From NCBI RefSeq assembly GCF_014196295.1, contig NZ_JACIDK010000001.1:228785-292784 (forward strand): a stretch of 64,000 nucleotides of DNA, read 5' to 3'. Each line of letters begins with the position of its first letter. Within the stretch, counting starts at the first letter, position 1. Below the pieces are notes generated by a model that ran no database searches, had not been told where the DNA came from, and worked only from the letters and a program-made list of their open reading frames with translations. The stretch is from Phenylobacterium haematophilum. GTDB taxonomy: Bacteria > Pseudomonadota > Alphaproteobacteria > Caulobacterales > Caulobacteraceae. This document shows, piece after piece, positions 51,695 to 63,324 of the stretch. Both the position numbers and the translations under genes were made by a program.

Positions 51695-53296
51695 ATGATC
51701 AATCTTTCGCGCTGGAAGGTGATCGCCGTGGTGTTCGCGGCGATCTTCGGCGTGGTGTTCACTCTGCCGAACGTGCTGCCCGCCAACGTGCGTGACAGCC
51801 TGCCGGGCTTCATGCCCAAGCAGACCCTCAATCTCGGCCTGGACCTGCAGGGGGGCTCGCACCTCCTGCTGGAGGTGGACACCGCGGCGCTCAAGCAGGA
51901 GAAGCTCTCCAACCTGCTGGAAGACGTGCGCACCCAACTGCGCGAAGCCAACATCCCGTTTGCGGAGCTGCGCCTGGTCAACGACCAGGTCAGCGTTCTG
52001 ATCAACGATCCGGCTCAGGCCAACACCGCGGTCAACAAACTGCGCAGCACGGTCGCGGCGGCTACGGCCGCGACGCCGGGCGGCAGCGGCATCTCGGTTT
52101 CCTCGGCCGGCGGCGGGCGCATCGTGCTGTCGCTGTCGCAGGATGCGATGAACGCCGAGGCGGGCCGCGCGGTCGACCAGTCGATCGAAATCCTGCGCCG
52201 CCGGATCGACGAACTCGGCACCAAGGAACCGACCATCGTCCGTCAGGGCGTCAACCGCATCGTGGTCCAGGCCCCGGGCGAGAGCGACCCGCAGCGCCTG
52301 CGCGACGTGATCGGCCAGACCGCCAAGCTGACCTTCCAGATGGTCGATGAGACCGTGACCCCGGAAGACCTGGCCGCTGGCCGCATTCCCCCTGGTTCGC
52401 AGGTCTATCCGGCCGACGACGGCTTCTCTCAGTCGTACGTGCTGAAGAAGCGTGCGCTGGTCACCGGCGAAATGCTGACCGACGCCCAACAACAGTTTGA
52501 CCAGCAGTCCGGCCAGCCGGTCGTGTCGTTCCGGTTCAACGGCCAGGGCGCGCGACGCTTCGCCGACGCGACATCCCAGAACCTGGGCAAGCGCTTCGCC
52601 ATCGTGCTCGACGGCAAGGTGATCTCAGCCCCGGTCATTCAGAGCGCCATCACCGGCGGCAACGGCCAGATCAGCGGCAGCTTCACGCCGCAAAGCGCCA
52701 ACGACCTGGCGATTCTGCTGCGCGCCGGCGCCCTGCCGGCTCCGCTGAAGGTCGAGCAGCAATCGACCGTCGGCGCGGAGCTCGGGGCCGACGCCGTGAA
52801 GGCGGGGATCATCTCTCTGGTCATCGGCGGCATCGCGATCATCGTCTTCATCATCCTGGCCTATGGGCTGTTCGGGGTGTTCTCGGCCATCGCGCTGATC
52901 GTGAACGTGCTGCTGATCCTGGGGATCATGTCGCTCACACAGGCGACGCTGACATTCCCCGGCATCGCCGGTCTGATTCTGACATTGGCCGTGGCCGTCG
53001 ACGCCAATGTGCTGATCTACGAGCGGATACGCGACGAAGCACATGCCGGGAGGTCACCGATCGCAGCGCTAGAGCACGGCTATTCGCTGGCCCTGGTCTC
53101 GATCATGGACGCCAACATCACCAGCGCCATCTCCGCGCTGATCATGTTCCAGTTCGGCTCCGGCCCGATCCGCGGCTTCGCCTGGACCCTGCTCATCGGG
53201 GTCGTCACCTCGGTGTTCACCGCCGTCGTCATCACCCAAGTGCTTATCGGTCTGTGGTTCCGCGCCACCCGGCCGAAGGCGCTGCCGATCGTCTAG
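51695..53296 (+). CDS. secD: Protein translocase subunit SecD
   Basis: A 533-residue RND-type membrane protein that, with SecF, uses proton flow to pull exported proteins out of SecYEG. The P1 head follows helix 1 (LNLGLDLQGGSHLLLEVDTA signature), and the C-terminal five-helix bundle contains LTLAVAVDANVLIYERIRDE (proton-path Asp) and YSLALVSIMDANITSAISAL. Length normal for alphaproteobacteria. Confidence 0.96.
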   Translation: MINLSRWKVIAVVFAAIFGVVFTLPNVLPANVRDSLPGFMPKQTLNLGLDLQGGSHLLLEVDTAALKQEKLSNLLEDVRTQLREANIPFAELRLVNDQVSVLINDPAQANTAVNKLRSTVAAATAATPGGSGISVSSAGGGRIVLSLSQDAMNAEAGRAVDQSIEILRRRIDELGTKEPTIVRQGVNRIVVQAPGESDPQRLRDVIGQTAKLTFQMVDETVTPEDLAAGRIPPGSQVYPADDGFSQSYVLKKRALVTGEMLTDAQQQFDQQSGQPVVSFRFNGQGARRFADATSQNLGKRFAIVLDGKVISAPVIQSAITGGNGQISGSFTPQSANDLAILLRAGALPAPLKVEQQSTVGAELGADAVKAGIISLVIGGIAIIVFIILAYGLFGVFSAIALIVNVLLILGIMSLTQATLTFPGIAGLILTLAVAVDANVLIYERIRDEAHAGRSPIAALEHGYSLALVSIMDANITSAISALIMFQFGSGPIRGFAWTLLIGVVTSVFTAVVITQVLIGLWFRATRPKALPIV

Positions 53297-53307
53297 GATT
53301 TGAGAAC

Positions 53308-54246
53308 ATGTGGCCTCTGATCCGAATTCTGCCGCGCGAGTTCCACTTCAACTTCGTGCGTCTGGCGCCCTACGCGGCGATCTTCTCGGCGATCCTGATC
53401 GCGCTCTCGGGCGTGTCGTTCTTCACCAAGGGCCTGAACCTGGGCATCGACTTCATCGGCGGTTCGATGATCGAAGTGCAGACGGTGGGCCCTGCCGACA
53501 TCGGCGCTCTGCGTCAGACGATGATGCGGGTCGGCGGCGAGGATGCTCAGGTCCAGCAGCTGGGCGCGCCCAACGGCGCGATGCTGCGTTTCCGCACCGC
53601 CGAGGGCGTCGATCCGGTCGAAGGCGCCGAAGCCATCAAGACCGAACTGACCAAGTCCTTCCCGGGCATCACCTTCAAGAAGGTCGAGGTCGTCGGACCG
53701 AAGGTCTCGGGCGAGCTGATGACCGGCGGCTTCATGGCGCTGGGCGTCGCGGTGTTCCTCATGCTGCTCTACATCTGGTTCCGCTTCCAGCTGCAGTTCG
53801 GCCTCGGCGCCGTCGTGGGCGTGTTCCACGACGTGCTGCTGACACTGGGGATGCTGTCGCTGACGCACCTCGAGTTCTCGATGACCTCGATCGCGGCGCT
53901 GCTGACCGTGATCGGGTACTCGATGAACGAAAAGGTCATCACCTTCGACCGTCTTCGCGAGAACCTGCGCAAGTACAAGACCGCGCCGTTGGCCGACATC
54001 ATCAACAAGTCCGAGAACGAGCGTCTGTCGCGGACCCTGATCACCGGCACCACCGCGATCCTGGCCCTGTCAGGCGCGGTGTTCTTCGGCGGCCCCGTGC
54101 TGCTGCCGCTGGTCGTGACCATGGTGTTCGGCGTCGTCGTCGGCACCTACTCGTCGATCTACGTGGCCCTGCCGATCATCCTGCTCTGGGGTGTGAAGCG
54201 CGGCGACGAGCCGGCCGAGCCGCTCAAGCCCATGACCGCCCGCTAG
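53308..54246 (+). CDS. secF: Protein translocase subunit SecF
   Basis: A 312-residue SecF partner of SecD. KGLNLGIDFIGGSMIEVQ is the D1 signature, VVGVFHDVLLTLGMLSL and LLTVIGYSMNEKVITFDRLR the D4-type and helix-4 motifs, and NERLSRTLITGTTAILALSG follows. ATG 53308 lies 11 bp after secD; the longer reading into secD is rejected. The Mth938 gene follows after 7 bp. Confidence 0.95.
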   Translation: MWPLIRILPREFHFNFVRLAPYAAIFSAILIALSGVSFFTKGLNLGIDFIGGSMIEVQTVGPADIGALRQTMMRVGGEDAQVQQLGAPNGAMLRFRTAEGVDPVEGAEAIKTELTKSFPGITFKKVEVVGPKVSGELMTGGFMALGVAVFLMLLYIWFRFQLQFGLGAVVGVFHDVLLTLGMLSLTHLEFSMTSIAALLTVIGYSMNEKVITFDRLRENLRKYKTAPLADIINKSENERLSRTLITGTTAILALSGAVFFGGPVLLPLVVTMVFGVVVGTYSSIYVALPIILLWGVKRGDEPAEPLKPMTAR

Positions 54247-54253
54247 GCGCGCC

Positions 54254-54613
54254 ATGGCCAGGGACGCGCCTCAGATCGACGCCTACGGGGACGGCGGCTT
54301 CCGCCTCTCCACCGGCCGCCACGAGGGCTCCCTGTTGATCGTGCGCGACGAGGCCAGGCCCTGGCCCGTCCGCACGATGGGCGAATTGTCGCCCGACCAC
54401 TTCGCCGAGATCATCGCCGCGGGCCGGGGCGAGGTGGAGTTTGTTCTGCTGGGGGCGGGGATCAACAACGCATTGCCGCCGCGGGCGGTGCGCGAAGCCC
54501 TGCAACGGGCCGGCATCGGCCTGGAATTCATGGACACGCCGGCCGCCTGCCGGCTCTACAACATCCTCACGGCTGAAGGCCGCAAGCTCGCGGCTGCCCT
54601 GATCGCCGTCTAA
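54254..54613 (+). CDS. Mth938-like (DUF498) protein, NDUFAF3-related
   Basis: A 119-residue protein of the Mth938/DUF498 fold: IDAYGDGGFRLSTGRHEGSL, VEFVLLGAGINNALPPRAVR (the G.G...P segment) and GIGLEFMDTPAACRLYNILT (family motif with the TP..A...YN pattern). The human family member NDUFAF3 is a complex I assembly factor. Only 7 bp separate it from secF, so it is probably in that operon. Bacterial function unproven. Confidence 0.88.
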   Translation: MARDAPQIDAYGDGGFRLSTGRHEGSLLIVRDEARPWPVRTMGELSPDHFAEIIAAGRGEVEFVLLGAGINNALPPRAVREALQRAGIGLEFMDTPAACRLYNILTAEGRKLAAALIAV

Positions 54614-54685
54614 GCTTGGCTTTTCGACAGCTGCGAACCGCCCTATACCTTGTCCCCAAGGGCTGGGAACAAGAGGGGCATCGAC

Positions 54686-55291
54686 ATGCAGGGACTGCTG
54701 TCTAACTTCCGCAACACCATGATTGTGAGCTTCCTGCTCGCGGTCATAATGGTCGTTGGTTACATGAGCCATTACGGCTCGGCTGACGCGATCTTCTGGC
54801 AGGCTGTGTTCCGCTGGATGCACACCTTCTTCGGCATCCTCTGGATCGGGCTGCTGTACTACTTCAACTTCGTCCAGATTCGGAAAATGCCGGACATCCC
54901 GGCCGAGCTGAAGCCCGCCGTCTCCAAGTACATCGCGCCTGAGGCGCTGTTCTGGTTCCGCTATGCGGCCTTGGCGACCTGGATCATGGGCGTGATCCTC
55001 GCCTTCAACCGCGGCTACTTGTTCCAGGCCTTCACGCTGGGCGCCCTGGACGGCTTCTCGGTGCCGCAGCACACCTTCATCGGCGTCGGCATGTGGCTGG
55101 CGACGATCATGTTCTTCAACGTCTGGGTCTTCATCTGGCCGAACCAGAAGATCGCCCTGGGCATGGTCGACGGCGACGCCGACGCCAAGGCCAAGGCCGG
55201 AAAGGTGGCCATGTTGTTCTCGCGCACCAACACGCTGCTGTCGCTGCCCATGCTGGTCACCATGACCATGAACCAGACCATCTTCGGCTAA
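54686..55291 (+). CDS. Urate_ox_N/PuuD-like membrane protein
   Basis: A 201-residue membrane protein with about five helices resembling the membrane domain of urate hydroxylase PuuD: FRWMHTFFGILWIGLLYYFN, FRYAALATWIMGVILAFNRG, HTFIGVGMWLATIMFFNVWV and LFSRTNTLLSLPMLVTMTMN. There is no CxxCH, so it lacks the C-terminal cytochrome c of PuuD. Conserved His residues (WMHTF, PQHTF) could bind heme (inference). ATG 54686 follows AAGAGGGG by 8 nt. Confidence 0.78.
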   Translation: MQGLLSNFRNTMIVSFLLAVIMVVGYMSHYGSADAIFWQAVFRWMHTFFGILWIGLLYYFNFVQIRKMPDIPAELKPAVSKYIAPEALFWFRYAALATWIMGVILAFNRGYLFQAFTLGALDGFSVPQHTFIGVGMWLATIMFFNVWVFIWPNQKIALGMVDGDADAKAKAGKVAMLFSRTNTLLSLPMLVTMTMNQTIFG

Positions 55292-55314
55292 TTCCCGAAC
55301 ACGTCTAAGATCGG

Positions 55315-55342
55315 AAGGCCCGCCCCACCCGGCGGGCCTTTT
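55315..55342 (+). terminator. Rho-independent terminator after the PuuD-like gene
   Basis: AAGGCCCGCC (55315-55324) pairs with GGCGGGCCTT (55331-55340) around a 6-nt loop, with further T at the end. It is just upstream of the phytoene-synthase-like gene. Confidence 0.8.
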
Positions 55343-55353
55343 GCTTGTGTGTG

Positions 55354-56046
55354 ATGTCCGAACCCCAACCCGCCGCCGACCTCGACGACCAGGCCCGCCG
55401 CCTCGATCCCGAGCGCTGGCTGTCCAGCCGCTTCATCGCCGACCCGGCCGCCCGGGCCGACGCCATGGCGGTCTACGCGTTCGACTATGAGCTCGCCCGC
55501 GCCCCGAAGGTCGCCTCCAACGCCCTGATGGGCGAGATCCGGCTGACGTGGTGGCGCGAGGTGCTGGATGAGGTGTTCGAGGGCCGTCCCGTGCGCCAGC
55601 ATCCCACCGCCCAGGCGCTGGCCGCCGCCATTGTCCGCTATTCCCTGCCGCGCGAGCCGCTGGAGGCGATGATCGACGCCCGCTACCGCGAACTCGACCC
55701 TGCGCCGATGAATCTCTCCGACGCGCTGGAATGGGCGCGGGGCTCGGCAGGCGGCGCCGCGCGCGCTGTGGCGCTAATCCTGGATCCCAAGGCCGACCTG
55801 GCTCGCGCCGAACGCGCAGGAGAGGCCTGGGCGATCGGCATGCTCATGGGCACCGCTGGCATGGAGGGTGAGGCGGCCCAGGCGGCGCTGCGTGACGCCC
55901 TCGCGGGCGGGCAGGGGATGTCGGTCGCCGCGTTCCCGGCCGTCGCCCACGCGACCCTCGCGCGGGTCAGGGCGCAGGGCCGGCGAGCCTCCGACCTGGA
56001 GGCGCGCCTGCGGCTGTTCTGGGCCAGCGCCCGGGGGCGGCTCTAG
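55354..56046 (+). CDS. Squalene/phytoene synthase-like protein, NDUFAF6-related
   Basis: A 230-residue helical protein of the squalene/phytoene synthase superfamily: ADAMAVYAFDYELARAPKVA and GEIRLTWWREVLDEVFEGRP are clear, but the first Asp-rich DxxxD prenyl-diphosphate motif is replaced by DYELA and the second is not evident. Length is shorter than true synthases. This catalytically incomplete type resembles mitochondrial NDUFAF6, a complex I assembly factor. ATG 55354 is used. Its stop abuts that of trmFO (TAGCTA). Confidence 0.82.
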   Translation: MSEPQPAADLDDQARRLDPERWLSSRFIADPAARADAMAVYAFDYELARAPKVASNALMGEIRLTWWREVLDEVFEGRPVRQHPTAQALAAAIVRYSLPREPLEAMIDARYRELDPAPMNLSDALEWARGSAGGAARAVALILDPKADLARAERAGEAWAIGMLMGTAGMEGEAAQAALRDALAGGQGMSVAAFPAVAHATLARVRAQGRRASDLEARLRLFWASARGRL

Positions 56047-57453
56047 CTACTCCGCGGCCAGCGCCGGAGCGCCGGCGACCCAGGCGTCGAGGTCGGCCAG
56101 CGCGCGTTCGCCCATGGCCAGCTTCTTGTTGCGGCCGCGCTCCTTGGCGCCGATGCGGCTGCCGTCCTCGCGCCGCTTCGGGCCGGCGGCGTCCAGCGGA
56201 GGGAGCAGGCCGTAGTTGATGTTCATCGGCTGGAACGAGCCCTTGCCCGCGTCGATGTGGCCGCCGGTGATGTGGCCGATCAAGGCGCCCAGCGCCGTGG
56301 TCGCCGGCGGCGGCTCGATCGCGCGGCCCAGGCGCTCGGCGGCGGCGAAGCGGCCCGCCAGCAGGCCGACGGCGGCGCTCTCGACATAGCCTTCGACCCC
56401 AGTCACCTGCCCGGCGAAGCGCAGCCGCGGCTGGTTCTTCATCCGAAGCTGGGAATCGAGCAGCTTGGGGCTGTTGAGGAAGGTGTTGCGGTGCAGGCCG
56501 CCGAGGCGAGCGAACACGGCTTTCTCCAGACCCGGAATGGTGCGGAATATCTCGGTCTGGGCGCCGTGCTTCAACTTGGTCTGGAAGCCGACCATGTTCC
56601 AAAGCGTGCCAAGCGCATTGTCCTGGCGCAGCTGGACGATGGCGTACGCCTTGACCTCCGGATTGTGGGCGTTGGTCAGGCCGACCGGCTTCATCGGGCC
56701 GTGGCGCAGGGTCTCGCGGCCGCGTTCGGCCATCACCTCGATCGGCAGGCAGCCGTCGAAATAGGGGACGTTCTCCCAGTCCTTGAACTCGGACTTCGGA
56801 CCGGCCAGCAGGGCGTCGATGAAGGCCTCGTACTGATCCTTGTCCATCGGGCAGTTGATGTAGGCCGCAGTGTCCCCGGCCGGACCGGCCTTGTCGTAAC
56901 GCGACTGCCGCCAGCAGACGTCCATGTCGATCGAGTCGAAGTTCACGATCGGCGCGATGGCGTCGAAGAAGGCCAGCTCACCTTCGCCGGTCAGCTGCAG
57001 GATCGCCTCGGACAGGGCGGGCGAGGTGAGCGGGCCGGTGGAGACGATGACATTGTCCCACTCGGCCGGCGGAAGGCCGGCGATCTCTTCGCGCTCGATG
57101 GTGACGAGCGGGTGGGCTTCGAGCCGGGCCGTGACGGCCTGCGAGAAGCCGTCACGGTCGACGGCCAGTGCGCCGCCGGCCGGCACTTGGTTGGCGTCGC
57201 CGCAGCTCATGATGATCGAGGAGAGCTTGCGCATCTCCGCGTGCAGCAGCCCCACCGCGTTCCCGGTCCAGTCATCGGCGCGGAACGAGTTGGAACAGAC
57301 CAGTTCGGCCAGGCCGTCGGTCTGGTGCGCGTCAGTCTTTCGGACCGGACGCATCTCGTGCAGGACGACCGGAACTCCGGCCTGGGCGACTTGCCAAGCG
57401 GCTTCGGAACCGGCCAGGCCCCCGCCGACGATATGAACTGGTTTGATCGACAT
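56047..57453 (-). CDS. trmFO: tRNA (uracil-54-C5)-methyltransferase, folate/FAD-dependent
   Basis: A 468-residue flavoprotein making ribothymidine-54 in tRNA with methylene-THF as donor. The N-terminal FAD motif is [18 protein letters not shown], followed by [22 protein letters not shown] (family signature with the catalytic Cys) and the C-terminal FAD-closing segment [30 protein letters not shown] is also diagnostic. Length normal. Confidence 0.96.
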   Translation of the reverse strand: MSIKPVHIVGGGLAGSEAAWQVAQAGVPVVLHEMRPVRKTDAHQTDGLAELVCSNSFRADDWTGNAVGLLHAEMRKLSSIIMSCGDANQVPAGGALAVDRDGFSQAVTARLEAHPLVTIEREEIAGLPPAEWDNVIVSTGPLTSPALSEAILQLTGEGELAFFDAIAPIVNFDSIDMDVCWRQSRYDKAGPAGDTAAYINCPMDKDQYEAFIDALLAGPKSEFKDWENVPYFDGCLPIEVMAERGRETLRHGPMKPVGLTNAHNPEVKAYAIVQLRQDNALGTLWNMVGFQTKLKHGAQTEIFRTIPGLEKAVFARLGGLHRNTFLNSPKLLDSQLRMKNQPRLRFAGQVTGVEGYVESAAVGLLAGRFAAAERLGRAIEPPPATTALGALIGHITGGHIDAGKGSFQPMNINYGLLPPLDAAGPKRREDGSRIGAKERGRNKKLAMGERALADLDAWVAGAPALAAE

Positions 57454-57582
57454 GCGTGACTAACTAGCAACGATCGTAACACTTCGCGAGCGGGGCCTTG
57501 CGAAGGTTGCACCCGCCCACCAGAATCCGCAGCCAAACAGAGGCCGACTCGTTATTAGCGACGGCTTGGCCAGAGGATTGAG

Positions 57583-58470
57583 ATGAGCGCGTTTTCGGCG
57601 ACTGACGCCGCTTTCGAGGGTTTCCGACTGACGCGCGAACGCCCAAGGACGGTTCTCGTCTGGGCGGTCCTATGTTTCCTGGTCAGCATCTGCAGCGCCA
57701 TCTACCTGACCACCGCGGGTCGCGAGGCGAGCGCCGTGCTGGAAGCGGGCCCGGCCGACACGCCTGATCCCGCCGCGCTGGGCCAGATGGTCACGGTGCT
57801 GTTACCGATGATGATCTTCGGCCTGCTGTTCCAATGCCTGATGGCGGCGGCAGTCTATCGGGTGACCCTGCGCCCCGACGATCGCGGCTTCGCCTTTCTC
57901 AAGGTAGGCATGGACGAGGTTCGACTCGTTCTGCTGACCTTTGTCTACTTCCTGTTGGCGCTCGCCGCGATCATCGCTGCAGTGTTGGTGGCCGGGCTGA
58001 TCGCCGCCCTCGTAATGATGCTGGCCGGTCAGGGCGCAGGCGCGATGATGGGCATCGTCATCGAGTTCTTCATCCTCGGCGTCCTGTTCTACACCGCCGT
58101 GCGGCTGTCGCTGGCCCCGGCCATCACCTTTGCTGAGCATCGGCTGGCGATTTTCGACTCTTGGCGGCTGACCAAGGGACAGTTCTGGAAGCTGACCGGC
58201 GCCTACGTCCTGGCCATCTGCGGCATCATCGCCATGTCTCTGCTGGTGCTCGTGATCTTCACCGCTGCGGTGGCCATCACCCAAGGCGGCGACATCCAGG
58301 CGGCGGGCAAGATGTTCAATCCGGACAGCACGTCTGTGCAGTCCTACTTCACCCTGACCACGGTGCTGTATCTGCTGGTCTCGGGCTGGTTGACGGCGAT
58401 CTACTACGCCGTGGTGATCGCCCCCGCCGCCGTGGCGTATCGGGGGCTCACCAAGGCGACCGCCGCCTAG
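57583..58470 (+). CDS. Polytopic membrane protein of unknown function
   Basis: A 295-residue membrane protein with about six helices (e.g. TVLVWAVLCFLVSICSAIYL, LVLLTFVYFLLALAAIIAAV, LAICGIIAMSLLVLVIFTAA). The segment AITFAEHRLAIFDSWRLTKG between helices resembles the S..LT.G..W motif of glycerophosphodiesterase-membrane-domain-like proteins (inference). No catalytic motif is seen. Its stop forms a shared CTAG with the convergent GST gene. Confidence 0.72.
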   Translation: MSAFSATDAAFEGFRLTRERPRTVLVWAVLCFLVSICSAIYLTTAGREASAVLEAGPADTPDPAALGQMVTVLLPMMIFGLLFQCLMAAAVYRVTLRPDDRGFAFLKVGMDEVRLVLLTFVYFLLALAAIIAAVLVAGLIAALVMMLAGQGAGAMMGIVIEFFILGVLFYTAVRLSLAPAITFAEHRLAIFDSWRLTKGQFWKLTGAYVLAICGIIAMSLLVLVIFTAAVAITQGGDIQAAGKMFNPDSTSVQSYFTLTTVLYLLVSGWLTAIYYAVVIAPAAVAYRGLTKATAA

Positions 58471-59078
58471 GCGTCGGCGCTCGGTCGGGCCTTCACCCGC
58501 TCACGCCAGGCCTTGAGGTTGGCGAATTCGTCCTCGACCGGCAGGCCGATCCATTCGGCGAAGTCGACCGTCGAGAGCAGGCAGATGTCGGCCATGGTGT
58601 AGCTGTCGCCGACCAGGAACTCACGGCCATCCAACTCGCGGTCCAGGTACTTCTGGGCGCCTTGGTACGTTTCCTTATTGGATTCGCCGAAGTCCTTGAA
58701 CTGGGTCAGCAGCGCGGCCGTGTAGGGATGTGCATGGCGCCAAAAGTTGCCGACCGGCATCATCACCGCGAACTCGACGCGGCGGATCCACTGGTCGACG
58801 AGAGCCTTCTCGACCGCGGTGCGCCCGAACAGCGGCGGCTCGGGATGGGTCTCTTCGAAGTAGCGGCAGATGGCGACGGTCTCGGAGATGCAGGTCCCGT
58901 CGTCCAGTTCGAGCGCGGGAAGTTGGCCCATGGAGTTCTTGGCCCGGAAGTCGGCGGACTTGTGCTCGCGCTTTCTCATATCGACCGGCGTCTCGGGCAG
59001 GTCGATGCCCTTCTCAGCCAGGAAGATCCGCACGCGGCGGGGGTTCGGCGCCGGCATCGGCGCGCCGTAAAGTTTCAT
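58467..59078 (-). CDS. Glutathione S-transferase family protein
   Basis: A 203-residue GST. The thioredoxin-like N-terminal domain begins MKLYGAPMPAPNPRRVRIFL and includes the glutathione-binding GQLPALELDDGTCISETVAI (cis-Pro and Ser-Glu pair). The helical C-terminal domain has REFLVGDSYTMADICLLSTV, with the N-capping motif of GSTs. Substrate unknown. ATG 59078 begins the conserved region. Confidence 0.92.
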   Translation of the reverse strand: MKLYGAPMPAPNPRRVRIFLAEKGIDLPETPVDMRKREHKSADFRAKNSMGQLPALELDDGTCISETVAICRYFEETHPEPPLFGRTAVEKALVDQWIRRVEFAVMMPVGNFWRHAHPYTAALLTQFKDFGESNKETYQGAQKYLDRELDGREFLVGDSYTMADICLLSTVDFAEWIGLPVEDEFANLKAWRERVKARPSADA

Positions 59079-59216
59079 TGGATCGCTCCCTAATCTCTAA
59101 AATATGGACGCGAGGCTATTTCGAACGGGCGTTTGAATGCAAGTCTCATCGAACCCCCTGACGTGAGAGTCCGAAAGCCGCGAGCGGGGGGTAGGGGCGA
59201 GTGCTAGGATCGTCCA

Positions 59217-59758
59217 ATGAGTGATGGCTTCGCCCTCTTCGACACCGCCATCGGCCTCTGCGGCGTCGCCTGGAACGCGCGCGGCCTCGCCGGCGTCATG
59301 CTGCCGCTCAGCGAAGGCGGCGATCCGCGCGGGCGCATGACCCGTCGCCATCCTGAAGCTGACGAGGGCGAGCCGCCGCCCGCCGTGGCCGAGGCGATCG
59401 CCGGCATGCAAGCCGTGCTGCGCGGGGAAAAGCGCGACCTGCTGGAAGTGGCGCTCGACGACGGGGCGATCGCGCCGCTGGCGAAGCGGGTCTACGCCAT
59501 CGCCCGGGCGATCCCGCCGGGCCAGACCCTGACCTATGGCGACATCGCCCGCCGTCTGGGCGACGTCAGCCTATCGCGCGCCGTCGGCCAGGCGCTGGGC
59601 GCCAACCCCTGGCCGATCGTCGTGCCCTGCCACCGCATCCTGGCGGCCGGCGGCCGCAAGGGCGGCTTTTCGGCTCCCGGCGGCGCCGACACCAAGCTGC
59701 GCATGTTGGAGATCGAGGGCGCGCTGGCCCCTGACACCCTCCCGCTGTTCAGCGGTCG

Positions 59759-59762
<4 letters not shown>
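59217..59762 (+). CDS. ogt: Methylated-DNA--protein-cysteine methyltransferase
   Basis: A 181-residue suicide repair protein that removes methyl groups from O6-methylguanine. The acceptor Cys138 lies in [12 protein letters not shown], and [31 protein letters not shown] (split across the helix-turn-helix) provides DNA binding and base flipping, with [16 protein letters not shown] at the end. The N-terminal part is short. It is convergent with uvrA, sharing CTAG as mutual stop. Confidence 0.92.
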
Positions 59763-62656
<2,894 letters not shown>

Positions 62657-62738
62657 ATTTTTCCGGAAAACGCTTGCAGCCGCCGATGCCCTCAGCGGCT
62701 CTCGTCCAATGTAGTTCCGAGACTCACCGATAACACGG

Positions 62739-62753
62739 GAACATTCAGAGAAC
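62739..62753 (-). promoter_or_regulatory. LexA (SOS) operator of uvrA
   Basis: On the minus strand the sequence reads GTTC-TCTGAAT-GTTC, an exact GTTC-N7-GTTC alphaproteobacterial LexA box, 82 bp upstream of the uvrA start. uvrA is a classic LexA-repressed gene in alphaproteobacteria. Confidence 0.85.
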
Positions 62754-62899
62754 AAACCCGCTGCGGCGATATCACCGGCAGGTTCTAGCGCCGCCCTTGC
62801 ACAAACCTGTCAGCAATGTTGTCAGCAGGGCGGCGATTTCCCCTGGACTTACGCGGCGGAGGGGCAAGCAGCGTTTCGTCCATAAGACGGAGGAAGCCC

Positions 62900-63106
62900 A
62901 TGGACCTGACCCCACAGCGGCGCTTCGTGACCCCGCTGGCGGGCGAGCGCGTCGAGGATCTGGCCGCCCGCGCGCTGCCGGACGAACCGCTCGACAGCGC
63001 CGTCGACAAGATCCGCAGCTGGAACCTGCACATCTTCGCCATGCGCAAGCCGGCCGGCCTGATCCTCGGCAGCGACGTGGTGTTCGTGGAGCCGCCGCGG
63101 CGATGA
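62900..63106 (+). CDS. Very small protein, possible LysM/tail-X-like fold
   Basis: A 68-residue protein: TPLAGERVEDLAARALPDEP, DKIRSWNLHIFAMRKPAGL and ILGSDVVFVEPPRR. The order (short strand, D-L-A helix, N-x-x helix, L..G..V strand) resembles a LysM or phage tail-X type unit, which is inference. ATG 62900 follows GGAGG by 6 nt, and the stop overlaps the next ATG (ATGA), so it is the first gene of a coupled trio ending in an amidohydrolase. Confidence 0.6.
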   Translation: MDLTPQRRFVTPLAGERVEDLAARALPDEPLDSAVDKIRSWNLHIFAMRKPAGLILGSDVVFVEPPRR

Positions 63107-63324
63107 ACGCCGAGGCCGTGATCGCCGGGGCGGAGATCGCCGCCGGCCATGACGGCTCGGCCGAACTGGTGCTGCGCTTGCGCTACCCAAACGGCGGGCA
63201 GGGCGTGGTGGTGCTGGAGGCCGACAAGGGCCTCGAACTCATGGCCGCCTGCGGGGCGGCGCACCTGGACGAGCTGGCCGGGCATTCCTGGCGCAAGCTG
63301 CTGGAGGGAACATGTTCGACGTGA
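63103..63324 (+). CDS. Very small protein coupled to amidohydrolase
   Basis: A 73-residue protein with VLRLRYPNGGQGVVVLEADK and LELMAACGAAHLDELAGHSW, a beta-hairpin followed by a helix with one conserved-looking Cys. No family is recognised. ATG 63103 overlaps the preceding stop, and its end overlaps the amidohydrolase start by 13 bp, so all three should be translated together. Possible accessory subunit of the amidohydrolase (inference). Confidence 0.6.
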   Translation: MNAEAVIAGAEIAAGHDGSAELVLRLRYPNGGQGVVVLEADKGLELMAACGAAHLDELAGHSWRKLLEGTCST

